From: Blastocystis hominis | Taxonomy: Eukaryota > Sar > Bigyra > Opalinata > Blastocystidae | Assembly: GCF_000151665.1 (NCBI RefSeq) | Contig: NW_013171815.1 | Span: 509,153 to 573,152 of the forward strand | DNA length: 64,000 nt | Direction of reading: 5' to 3' | Shown here: positions 1 to 9,118 of the stretch, piece by piece | Numbering within the stretch: position 1 is the first letter of the stretch | Layout: every line of letters begins with the position of its first letter | The notes under the pieces: generated by a model | The model's database searches: none | Seen by the model: only the letters and a program-made list of their open reading frames with translations | What the model was told of the DNA's origin: nothing | Made by a program: the position numbers and the translations under genes

Positions 1-919
1 GAAGCGAAGATTGCGCGGCAAATCGTACAACCACCGAGCAGTTTTTGATACAGATTGTGGGGTAGTAGTGTAGAGCTGGTTTCACATTTGAGAAGGCAAC
101 GCCCAGCGAAGTTCCGTTCTTATAGAAGGAAATCGTGCCTGCATCGAGATCGAGGAGACATCTTCGAAAGTGAGTCGGAAATCGCTTTCAATACCCGATT
201 ACATCGCCTAGAGAGAATGTGGACCCGTACTTTTCGTAATTATTCGAATTGGACTTCATCCCCGTTCCACCATATCCGTACCCTGCACCTCACTCTCCCT
301 TCGTTTTCCCACCAGTCTTGCTTGTTCCCAGGTTCAGCGAGTCTCCCGAAGTGCTCCAACCCACTCGACAAATTCCAGTCGAGGACAAAACTTCGCACTC
401 ATAATAGAATTTACCAGACCCCGAAACACTGACGTTCGCACGACACCCTTTCCACATATTCGATTGGTTTGCAACGGTGCACCCATCACTCCTGAGAAAA
501 AGAGGGTGATTTACAAAACGTACCCGATACTAATGCCAGCATCACTATCGCCATAGTTCATGCACACGGTTTGATCCTCCTCATCTAGATGGAAAGAAGA
601 AAACATCATAACAAGAAGGTGCGTCCTTCTGAAGCATCTCCCACACAATCTGCAGCATCGGAAGGCAGAACGCCTAAATTCAATTTATTCAGCAAGAAGT
701 ACTGCCGTCTTTCCCGATCCCGTGGGAGCGGCCTGCATATCAAACAATCCATAGCGCTACGAGTAGGACGTCGCCTCCACCGAGGATTAGCGGGATCGCC
801 TCTTCTTGACAGTCCGTCGGATGTCTACACTTCACAACACGCCGTGATTCGCACTCCCACTGTTCGATCTCGATCGCTCTAATCAGCTGGTCGCATAATC
901 CAAGTCGTTCAAAATCCAT
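1..919 (-). CDS. DDX1: ATP-dependent RNA helicase DDX1 (partial, 3' end beyond window)
   Basis: DEAD-box RNA helicase of the DDX1 type, which carries a SPRY domain inserted after motif I and works in tRNA ligase complexes and RNA repair. Start ATG is at 919-917. Removing seven introns of about 28-33 nt gives a Q-motif region ending HPTDCQEEAIPLIL, the Walker A motif APTGSGKT and then AAFCLPMLQIV. This leads into a SPRY segment containing IGSDG, CRVGWST, GYGGTGMKS and FYKNGTSLGVAF. The insertion of SPRY directly behind motif I is diagnostic of DDX1. The DEAD box and the C-terminal helicase lobe lie outside the window. The start is only 20 nt from the poly(A) element of the upstream GH20 gene, so its 5' leader must be extremely short. 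Confidence 0.9.
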
Positions 920-939
920 GAAAAAAGAAATAGTGCTCA

Positions 940-951
940 AACAAACAATGC
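940..951 (-). terminator. Poly(A) element of the GH20 gene, creates TAA
   Basis: On the minus strand the reading frame reaches CAG followed by a single T (952), then the spacer GCAT and TGTTTGTT (947-940). Cleavage four bases before the element leaves T plus poly(A), which makes TAA. Confidence 0.8.
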
Positions 952-2897
952 ACTGTCTCATGCAACTTCCAGGACCGATCGGTACACCTCTTCCCTCCGT
1001 GAACGCGGGCGCCGCCTGCACGCCTCTGCGATTAAACTCACATCGCGCATAGGGGAATCGGATCTTCGCTCTCTCGATATCCAGCAGCTCCGGCTGCGTC
1101 CACATTCGCTCCGCCGCAGCGATGGACCGCGGCATGATGGTGTTTTCGAAATCACTGGCATCGACTGTGTGACGCGTCTCCCCCATTCCTACCCGTCTCT
1201 CCCCACATGCACACCTCGCCTCCGTAGATCTGCGCCCACTTCTCCTTCGGAATGTCCTTCAAGCTACGCATCACGCGTTCTCCTCCGTCCCGTACAAATC
1301 ATTTCCGTAATAATAATCCCAGGTCTCCCAGAGCTGCGGGAGATACCAATGCTTGTAGTTGCTCACGATCACGCGGAAGCCTGCATCGACGATCTCTCTC
1401 AGTCTCTCTCCGTCGCCCAGCCACAGCTGAATGATCATCGCGGGATCGATACTCGCGCGATGGTTCACGAACACCTCCTCCCACGCGATGGTCTCGCGTC
1501 CTCGCTTCCGGATCAGCGCGTCCATGCGATTTACGAAGTACCCGTACGCCCCGTTCGCCGTCAGATTGCGCTGCGCCATCCACTCCGCCACGCGCGGAAC
1601 CTTCGTCCAGCACTCCGTGTTCACCTCGTCGCCTCCCATGTGGAACACTTCCGCGGGGAAGAAGCCCTCGCCCTTCCCGCTGCCCAGCAGGTCGCTCAGC
1701 AGCGCGTCCAGCGTTTCGAACGTCGTTTCGCGGCTCGGGTCCAGCGGAGAGCGGCAATCTTCGCTCGGACACAGCTCCGGATCTACGTGGAAACGGAGAA
1801 CCTCGCCTACTTCCGACACACCAGGAGGCGGCGTGGCCGGGCACGTCGGTCTCGGCGACGACATGCACGCCGCGCGCCTTGGCGTAGGCGACGATCTCCT
1901 CGATGTCCCAGGCGGTGTAGCGCTCGGCGGAGGAGAAGGCGCCCTGCCAGAGCGTGGGGACGGAGGGCACGAAGAAGGGGAAGGCCTCGTCGTCGACGAG
2001 GTGCCAGTGCAGGACGTTGAGCTTGACCCAGGCCATGGCGTCGATGATGCGCTTGATGCTGCGGAGCGGGAGGAAGTGCCGCGAAGAATCGATCAGTAAA
2101 CCGCGGTACGACAGGAAGGGACGGTCCGCGATGAAGATCGGAGCGTGCTTCAGCACGTAGCAGTTGCGCTCGTAGTCGAACTGGATCAGGAACATGAGGG
2201 AGTTCAGCGCGTGGTAGGCGCCATAAAGATTGTTCGCCTCGATCTCGATGGCCGAGCCGTCCTCCGGAACCGACAGAGAATAGCTCTCATCCTTGGAGAT
2301 CTGCGGATTAGGCCAGAAACAGGGAAGCGGACCTCGAAAGGAACCTCCTTCTCCTTCAGCTCGATGTGCACTTCATTGATCGCTGTGGAGGGAGTTGACA
2401 CGAGTTTACGTTGGAATATGGTGTCCTTGAAGCGAACCGTAGCCAGACGCAGCTCCTCGCTCAGATAGTTCGAGGTGAAACGAATGTGCAGAGGATCGAT
2501 GGCCACCACAGAATCGCCACTCTTGTAGCTAGCAGGCATCGGCCAGAGAAGCATATCGGGCTCCTCTCCCGAAGGAACAAAAACTGCAATTCATCCCATG
2601 GCTAGAACGCGTACTGCTGTCAATGAGATAGGTGGTCAGGCCCGCGATGACTTCCTGTCCAGGGCACTTGCTCTTCAGCCATCCATTGGAGTTAAAGCCA
2701 ATGCATCCTTCCGTGTTATCGCAGATTTTCTTTAGTTCTTCAGGCTACTGGTTAATGCAAGCCTCGGATTGTCGTACGTCGCGTGATGAAGCGTGGCTAA
2801 TATCGTTTCCCTTGCAGTCGATTTCGTAATATCTCTTGTACTCTCTCGCCTGAGAGATGGCAAGAATGCAGCCAATCAAAAAGATCGTTTTCAGCAT
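952..2897 (-). CDS. Beta-hexosaminidase, glycoside hydrolase family 20
   Basis: Secreted or lysosomal exo-hydrolase that removes terminal N-acetylhexosamines from glycoconjugates. The start MLKTIFLIGCILAISQA is a signal peptide. Five introns of 28-33 nt separate the exons and about 585 residues result. A Cys-containing N-terminal segment (CIGFNSNGWLKSKC) is followed by the GH20b domain. The catalytic TIM barrel has YRGLLIDSSRH, LNVLHWHLVDDEAFPF, ETDVPGHAASW and the catalytic Asp-Glu pair in HMGGDEVNTECW. The end region with IMPRSIAAAERMW is the usual family C terminus. No stop codon is encoded: the last codon CAG is followed by T and the poly(A) element. Without that rule the frame would run on into the 5' end of DDX1. 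Confidence 0.9.
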
Positions 2898-3069
2898 ACC
2901 AAATAAATTGTGTTTTGAGGACTCAAATGAAACTCCGCCACTCCTTTGAAACTCCCGGTAATGGAACAAACAAGTGGACAAGCAACAAAAAGTGAATAAA
3001 GCTGTAAATCATCAACTACTTAGTAAGATAAAACCAGGAACTCTAGAAAATTAGGTAAAGGGGGGAACG

Positions 3070-4785
3070 TTACGATCGATCAACTTCATACTGCTTTCCC
3101 AGGTACTTCTGCACGAAGTGCTCGTCCTCCGTTACAATGAGCGCTCTCCCTCGCCGCCCCATCAATTTCCCCAACACAGGAACAAACAAATCATTTCGTG
3201 TTGTATTTACCACCACCAAATCGGTGGGCGACTCGGCCACTGACTTCCAATACACCTGGAAATGCTCGCTAGGCGTGTAAATACAGACTGCTGAAGGCAT
3301 GATCGCCTTCACGCTTCTATCCATCATTCAACCCCTCTACTCTCACTTGCACGTTTTTTGCGATGCATAGACGCGGGTAGCGGAGCAGAGATAGAACAAG
3401 AACGGATCGAAGCCCTTCTCTGCGAAATAAACGCAATTCGGAACTTTTCGTCATCCAACAAACAAAAACAAACAAAACAGCTGCGTCGACCGCGCCAGGA
3501 ACGCCACTGTTTTCAGGCTTCCTTCCCAGGCCACGCCGTTTTCCTCTTCGACGCGCATTCGCTTCGTCGAAACCGGCAATAAAACCCCGGAGTCCACATC
3601 GCTCATCGAATAGAACGGCCACTCTTTTTCCTTCATAATCCGCGTGTTGGTAGCCAAGAGCGGCTTTTCCTGCGGTGTGAGCGCGAGTTTCTTCTTGATC
3701 ACAAAGACTACGCATTCTATGCTAAAATGCGCAAATACCCGCGGGAGTAAGGTCGATCACGCGAACATGCTGAGAAAACGCGATATTGAGAATGATGTCG
3801 TGCAGCTTCGCGGCGATGATCCCTTCGGGGAGCTGTTCCTGGAGAATGCGAAGGAAGTCGGCGCGGAAGATTAAAATGTCCATCTGATGTTCCGCTTTGC
3901 GGATGAAATCGGGCGTAACTCCGAGAAACGGAGCCTTCTTGTTGAGCGACGTGACGGTAACGGTGCGTGCAGTGTAAATAAAAATCGTGTCTCCGGGCGG
4001 AATCGAACGCGCGACCTGAAGAAAATTCGAAAGAAGCGAGGGATGAACGTAGGCACCGAGCTCCAGATAGACGAAGAGAGAGTCGGGGAGATCGTCTCCC
4101 GAGAGAGTCACCAGGCGAGCCAACACGGCTTTGAAGATGGCGTACTTATCGGGATTGGTTCTGCATGAGAGGGAACCGAGGAACCCACTGGAAAACAGAT
4201 TCGCGCTTGACGGAGGTCTTGCCCTTCACTAGGTTTTTGACTACGGTGGCTTTCGAAAAGATGAGACGATTCATTCCTTCCAGATGCACTTCATCCATCG
4301 CTTGCATGGTCACATCGGGGAATTTGGTGCTTGTTGGGACTGTCTAGACTAAGAGAATGGGTGAAAACGAGTACAGGATTCTCCATCGTCGTAAATAGAA
4401 AAATAGGGGTTTTAATCGAATCAACTCTCTCGATGGTTTCGGGTTCTGCAATGGATTCCAGAAACGAAGCATCAAACTGGTTCTTGTGCGCAATGATCGT
4501 CTGGGTATCCCTTTGGATTTCCCGATGGGACTTCTCCAAAATGGAATCGAAATCCGTTTTTATAAAACCTTCCTTCTCTTCTTTGCTCCCAAAAATCTTA
4601 TTTTGAATCATATTCACATATCGATTCCGGTTACCGATACTGTACTCTTTGTTTCCAGAAGTATTCTTGTAGAACGTATAGGTCCCGAAAATGACTCCCA
4701 GTGCGATTACAAACAGAAGAAACACGAAAATGATTTGAAACCGTTGATCTAAATTGGCTCGCTTCTTCTGATACGACTTATACAT
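3070..4785 (-). CDS. Type II membrane protein of unknown function
   Basis: Not recognised. A short basic N terminus (MYKSYQKKRANLDQRF) precedes one strong membrane helix (IIFVFLLFVIALGVIFGTYTF). About 470 residues of mixed alpha/beta composition follow. This is the topology of Golgi or ER enzymes, but I see no DxD or other transferase motif. Five introns of 28-31 nt give an uninterrupted frame; one, at 3444-3473, contains TGTTTGTT elements yet must be removed for the frame to continue through FFPNCVYFAEKGFDPF. The TAA at 3072-3070 is the first stop. A further 31-nt GT-AG interval begins just before it, so the true C terminus may lie slightly downstream. The ATG is 10 nt from the HAT1 poly(A) element. 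Confidence 0.7.
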
Positions 4786-4795
4786 TATTGTGTGA

Positions 4796-4807
4796 AACAA
4801 ACATTGC
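4796..4807 (-). terminator. Poly(A) element of HAT1, creates TAA
   Basis: The minus-strand frame ends AAG then T (4808), followed by spacer GCAA and TGTTTGTT (4803-4796). T plus poly(A) gives TAA. The element lies 10 nt before the ATG of the next gene. Confidence 0.8.
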
Positions 4808-5130
4808 ACTTAAACACCACCTTACAAACATTCTCCGCGTACTCCTCCCTCTCATTAAAATAAGTCTCCAAACTCAGTTTAAACACATCTCGCTCTCGAA
4901 TCAATTCCAGTTCATTTCGCCTCTCCGCAGCGATCTGCTTTTTAATCTTCCCATCACTTCCTCTTCCACAATCCTCCTACATAAACCCGATACGCCTTCG
5001 ACGTCTCCGCCGAGAAAATGCGATGCAGCAGAATGTTGTAGCACTTCTGCAGCTGTTCCTCCGTCAGCCCCGTCTCTTTTTTCACCCGTTCGATCGTCTC
5101 CTGCGACAGCGCCATCACCTCTCCCTCCCC

Positions 5131-5164
<34 letters not shown>

Positions 5165-6357
5165 AAGTAGGGCTGCATGGCGTCGAGCGATCGCAGCAAG
5201 CGGCAGTCGAAGACGTCGCGGACAAAGGTGCACTCTTCGCACGGATCCTCCATCGTGAACATCGAAAACGTGCAGTTTTCGCTTCGTTCCCACGGGACCG
5301 ACGGGACCGACGGGGTTCCGCGGGGATACGATTCGGGCAGGAGGCAAGAAAGCGGGGTGTGCAAAAGCGTGCGCGAAATGAGTCCGAGAATGCGTCCGGA
5401 ATGACCCTGCTTTTGAAAGGGCGGGAGAATCAGAATCTGGCAGAGACGAAGCGAATGCGGCGGCGATTGGAAGGGATTGGAGAAGACGTAGAGAAGGCAA
5501 AACCCCGCCAGACAGGGGCGCTGGTCGATGGAGGCGTAGAGAGAGAGCACGAGCCAGCGGTGCGGGGAATCCTCGGTTACCACGATTTCGCTGGCGCCGT
5601 CGATGAACCAATAGCTGAGCGACTGGACGTTTTTGAAGAATTGGACGGAGCGGGGGGAGGTGAGCGTGTCGAAATAGAGAGAAAAGTCGGTGGAATGCGA
5701 GGTGTAGGTTTCGAGGCAGATTCCGAGGGGTTTCGACGATTCCTCGATCTACGGAGAGTGGAGAGAAGGGAGGAAAGCGTACGGGGAGAATCCGAGGCAT
5801 GAAGTTCAGACGATTGATGTTTGTATTCTCAGGAGTCCACTTGCGAACACGGCGCGACAGTTTCTTTTTGTCTATTCATCAAACAAATGTGAGGAAAGCA
5901 GACCTTCGGCAGAGGAGTCGCATTTGGCAAGCACGCACATCTAGAATCAATGGATTCGATTGGAAATACGTCGCAGGAAAGTGGATTGAAGTAAATGTCT
6001 ATCTCTGGGTTCTTAACGCCCACGATTTTCTCATCCTTAAAGATCTGGTGTGACATTCCAGGATGAAAATCTGGGCAAAGCTGGACCATTTTTAAAGAAC
6101 CGTCTGGATTCTTCTGCACTGTTACTAAAATGATAAACTTATCATTTGCAAGAAAATACCTTGATGGAAAGTCACAACGGAGTTGGCATCAACAACAAGC
6201 TGCTCTTCTTCGGTTTTGACATTGAGAGCAGTGTTTTGATTCGAATTGGATGGAGCTAGGCATCATTCGCACACAATATCGCAAAACAGTTGACATGAAC
6301 TCTTTTCTCAGCGTTCTCTATCTCAACGTTGTTAGCAGGACGTTTCTCGGATTCCAT
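4808..6357 (-). CDS. HAT1: Histone acetyltransferase type B catalytic subunit HAT1
   Basis: Acetylates newly made histone H4 before chromatin assembly. With six introns of 29-35 nt removed about 450 residues result. The N-terminal HAT1 domain shows FHPGMSHQIF. The acetyl-CoA binding motif A is QILILPPFQKQGHSGRIL, and the family signature continues as FTMEDPCEECTFVRDVFDCR. The C-terminal helix has YRVYIKKQIAAERRNEL, comparable to the end of human HAT1. A run of about eleven glutamines (CAG repeat, 5133-5164) is inserted between the GNAT domain and the C-terminal helices. Start MESEKRP was chosen because it lies downstream of the LITAF gene's poly(A) element. The stop is created by polyadenylation. 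Confidence 0.88.
5133..5164 (-). repeat. CAG trinucleotide repeat (polyglutamine) inside HAT1
   Basis: About ten to eleven perfect CTG units on the plus strand, read as CAG/Gln in HAT1. It sits in a linker after the acetyltransferase core, so length variation would probably be tolerated. Confidence 0.9.
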
Positions 6358-6402
6358 CAAAAGGCTAATCAACTTTGAATTTTCAGCTCGAAATGTATGT
6401 GA

Positions 6403-6414
6403 AACAAACACAAA
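6403..6414 (-). terminator. Poly(A) element of the LITAF-like gene, creates TAA
   Basis: The frame ends TCA TCT T (6415), followed by spacer TTTG and TGTTTGTT (6410-6403). T plus poly(A) gives TAA. Confidence 0.78.
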
Positions 6415-6957
6415 AAGATGATAATTCGGTTGGGACCTGACGATACCCGATGTCCCCGCACTTTCCAATAGAAAGTCCACAAAGAGGACAAGCATGGTAA
6501 AAACTGACCAGATAGATGTTATAGGCGATGACTCCTGATAATATACATAGCGTTGCAAATCCCATAATAATATATAAGCTATCATCTTCAAACTCATCTA
6601 AAACCCAGATCATAGCAAGAACGAAAAAGGCGAATAGCAGTATATAGTACAATCTAAAATCGTTATAACGAAGTGATATTGTTACAGAGTAATACGGCGT
6701 CCCTTCAAATTTGTCATAATATTAAGTTTACAGGAGGGACAAAAGACAGTCGTCGGTTTATTCCGGAGAACGACTTTTACAATGTCGTAGGAGCCGTATA
6801 GTTGTTTCTGCGTTGGGGGAATCGCTTGCTTCTGTGTAATGTCCGGTATGACTGGGTAAACAGGGATCTGTACAGAGGGAGGCGCCCAATGAGGAGAAAG
6901 AGAGGGGTTGACCGGAGAAGCATTTTGAAAATAGGGAGGGTTGTTGTCGCTGTTCAT
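6415..6957 (-). CDS. LITAF-domain membrane protein
   Basis: LITAF/SIMPLE family proteins are zinc-binding, membrane-associated proteins of endosomes. A Pro/Asn-rich N terminus (MNSDNNPPYF onward) leads to the first half-knuckle VFCPSC. Two hydrophobic stretches separated by an acidic DEFEDDS loop follow, and then the second knuckle FYHACPLCG. Normally one amphipathic or hydrophobic segment joins the knuckles, so two membrane spans here would be unusual. One 32-nt intron lies just after the first knuckle. Length is about 170 residues. The stop codon is made by polyadenylation. The ATG at 6957 was preferred over an upstream TTG in the same frame. Confidence 0.75.
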
Positions 6958-7205
6958 AATTAAATATGGATTATCCAAGTTGGATCAATACACGACATAA
7001 AAACACGTAAATTTCATAACTGTATCAATGTCTCTAATTACATTGCAAAGCCAGCAGCGCTCAATTCGTGCGCACAAAAGTACTGTAACAAAAATAAAAA
7101 CCCAACAGAATAAATTTCAATAATTGTTCAGTAATCATGTTGATTATTATTATTGTTACTACGATTTCTACAATTGAGGTTTCCCCATTATTTTTTCTTA
7201 GCGGT

Positions 7206-7617
7206 ATGGAGAGTAGAAAAACTGGTGGGAAATCGCATAGAGGTAAGCTAGTGGAGGCGATTATCATGAGTAGACGATCTGTCTTCTGATAGTGATTGTA
7301 TGTTTCATTGTAATTACCCTGGATGTACATACGAGACGAATCGGTCGGCCCACTTAAAGCGCCATGAGCGCACTCATACGAAGGAGCGACCATACAAGTG
7401 TCAGTTGTGTGATTACTGTGCCTCGCGATCCGATCACTTGCGCCGCCACTATAAGATTCATTCGAAGGTGGCTAATTCTCGTGCTATCAGTCACATGCAA
7501 CACAAATCTGTTAGTTATCCCCAGCCTCGTGCTGTTTGCGCTATTCCTGTTAAAAGTACGGTTCCTGTGAACCCATTGTATGTACCTCAACCACTGGATG
7601 AAGGAAGTAAAATTTAA
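7206..7617 (+). CDS. Small C2H2 zinc-finger protein (two fingers)
   Basis: Probable nucleic-acid binding protein of about 125 residues. Exon 1 (MESRKTGGKSHR) is joined across a 31-nt intron at 7243-7273. Two adjacent C2H2 fingers follow: CNYPGCTYETNRSAHLKRHERTH and the next with CQLCDYCASRSDHLRRHYKIH, linked by the classical TKERPYK linker. The tail is basic and proline-containing. The TAA at 7615-7617 sits inside a 30-nt GT-AG interval. If that is an intron, the protein gains about 20 residues. The nearest TGTTTGTT is at 7797-7804, unusually far for this genome, which makes the extended form worth checking. Confidence 0.8.
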
Positions 7618-7796
7618 ATTTTGGGTTAATGGATAGCCATATTGTTTTTACAGTTTATCTACAAGCTCCGATGTGAAGCAATGATGATGCATTCCTAGAT
7701 TCAACATTGTGTTAGTGATCTAGTTTACATGTCTGTTTTCCTTTGTACATGAATGTGTACTTCCTTTCATGCATTTTGAATAAGTGGCGCAAAGGC

Positions 7797-7804
7797 TGTT
7801 TGTT
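7797..7804 (+). terminator. Candidate poly(A) element of the zinc-finger gene
   Basis: TGTTTGTT on the plus strand between the zinc-finger gene and DRG1. It is the only such element in this gap, so the zinc-finger transcript probably ends near 7792. Confidence 0.5.
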
Positions 7805-7874
7805 TGATACGACTTCCTTACCGATGAAACTCCCTTGTGGCTGGTTTTCATTTTCTTGAGGAACACCGTCTGCC

Positions 7875-9003
7875 ATGAGTCTTGTCCAGCAGATTGCCGA
7901 GATTGAGGAGGAGATGGCCCGAACGCAGAAGAATAAGGCCACTGAAAAGCATATTGGATTGCTGAAGGCCAAGCTCGCGAAATTGAGGCGAGAAATCCTG
8001 ACTCCCAAGTCTTCCAAGGGAGGTGGTGAGGGTTTCGATGTCACAAAGTCGGGAGATACGCGTGTTGGCTTGATTGGCTTTCCGTCCGTAGGAAAATCCA
8101 CTCTGCTGACCAAACTGACGGGCACCTTTTCAGAAGTCGCAGCCTATGAGTTCACAACGCTTACCTGTATTCCTGGCGTTATTCACTACAAGGGTGCGAA
8201 AATTCAATTGTTGGATCTCCCCGGTATTATCGAAGGAGCCAAGGATGGAAAGGGTCGTGGTCGACAGATTATTGGAACGGCGCGAACCTGCAATATGATT
8301 CTCATCGTTTTAGATGCAATGAAACCCGTCACACACAAGCGCATCATCGAGAAGGAGTTGGAGGGCTTTGGAATCCGTTTGAACAAGCAGCCTCCCAACA
8401 TCTACTTCAAGATCAAGGACAAGGGTGGCGTCAACCTCCAAATCATGTCGAAGGACTGCGAGTTGGATGCAGACGTCGTCTCCTCCATCCTCCACGAATA
8501 CAAGATCCACAATGCGGACATTACCATTCGTTGCGACGCCACGGTGGACGATCTGATCGATGTAATCGAAGGAAACCGCGTCTACATGCCCTGCCTGTAC
8601 GTCCTCAACAAAATCGACCAGATCTCCATCGAAGAGCTGGACATTCTCGCTGAAGTGGTTTCCCCGTTTCCCCCTTGATTTCTAGTTGGAGCACTGCGTC
8701 CCCGTGTGTGCTGGCCGCGAGTGGAACCTGGACGAGCTTCTGGAGCGGATCTGGGAGTACTGCAAGATGATTCGGATCTACACAAAGCCGAAGGGACAGA
8801 TTCCCGACTATGAAGAGCCCGTTATTCTACACGCAGAGGCCCCCACCGTCCGAGACTTCTGCAACCGACTGCATAAGAGCATTGTGAACCAGTTCCAGTA
8901 CGCGTGGGTCTGGGGGTCGTCGGTGAAACACCAGCCGCAGCGCGTGGGATTGGATCATGTGCTGATGGATGAGGATGTGGTGCAGATTGTGAAGAAGGAA
9001 TAA
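7875..9003 (+). CDS. DRG1: Developmentally regulated GTP-binding protein DRG1
   Basis: Translation-associated GTPase of the OBG family that acts on ribosomes with partner DFRP1. About 365 residues, the usual length. The helical N terminus ([20 protein letters not shown]) is followed by G1 GFPSVGKS, G2 near [10 protein letters not shown]3 [12 protein letters not shown]4 NKID and the C-terminal TGS domain with [14 protein letters not shown] single 31-nt intron (8655-8685) falls after G4. The encoded stop is TAA, and a TTTGTTTGTTTG run about 65 nt later is the likely poly(A) element, so this 3' UTR is long for the window. Confidence 0.95.
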
Positions 9004-9011
9004 GGGGTGGA

Positions 9012-9062
9012 TGAATGAATCGTGGATGATTGAATGAATGAATGAATGAATAATTGAATGGT
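9012..9062 (+). repeat. TGAA microsatellite in the DRG1 3' region
   Basis: Imperfect ATGAATGAATGAATGA-type tetranucleotide repeat directly after the DRG1 stop. Confidence 0.8.
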
Positions 9063-9118
9063 TTTGAGGGAATTTGTTTGTTTGATAGTAATAGAATCAT
9101 TGTGCTAAACATAACAAA

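Noticed and set aside
3995-4025. tRNA-like B-box (GTTCGATTCC on the minus strand)
   Set aside because: It lies inside a well-supported coding exon. No acceptor stem or A-box at the right distance is present.
5133-5164. CTG repeat as a CRISPR-like or regulatory array
   Set aside because: It is a pure in-frame CAG codon run in HAT1, without spacers.
4901-5802. Long overlapping frames on both strands at HAT1 and similar GC-rich loci
   Set aside because: Only the HAT1 frame carries conserved motifs and consistent splice sites. The others arise from GC-rich codon bias.
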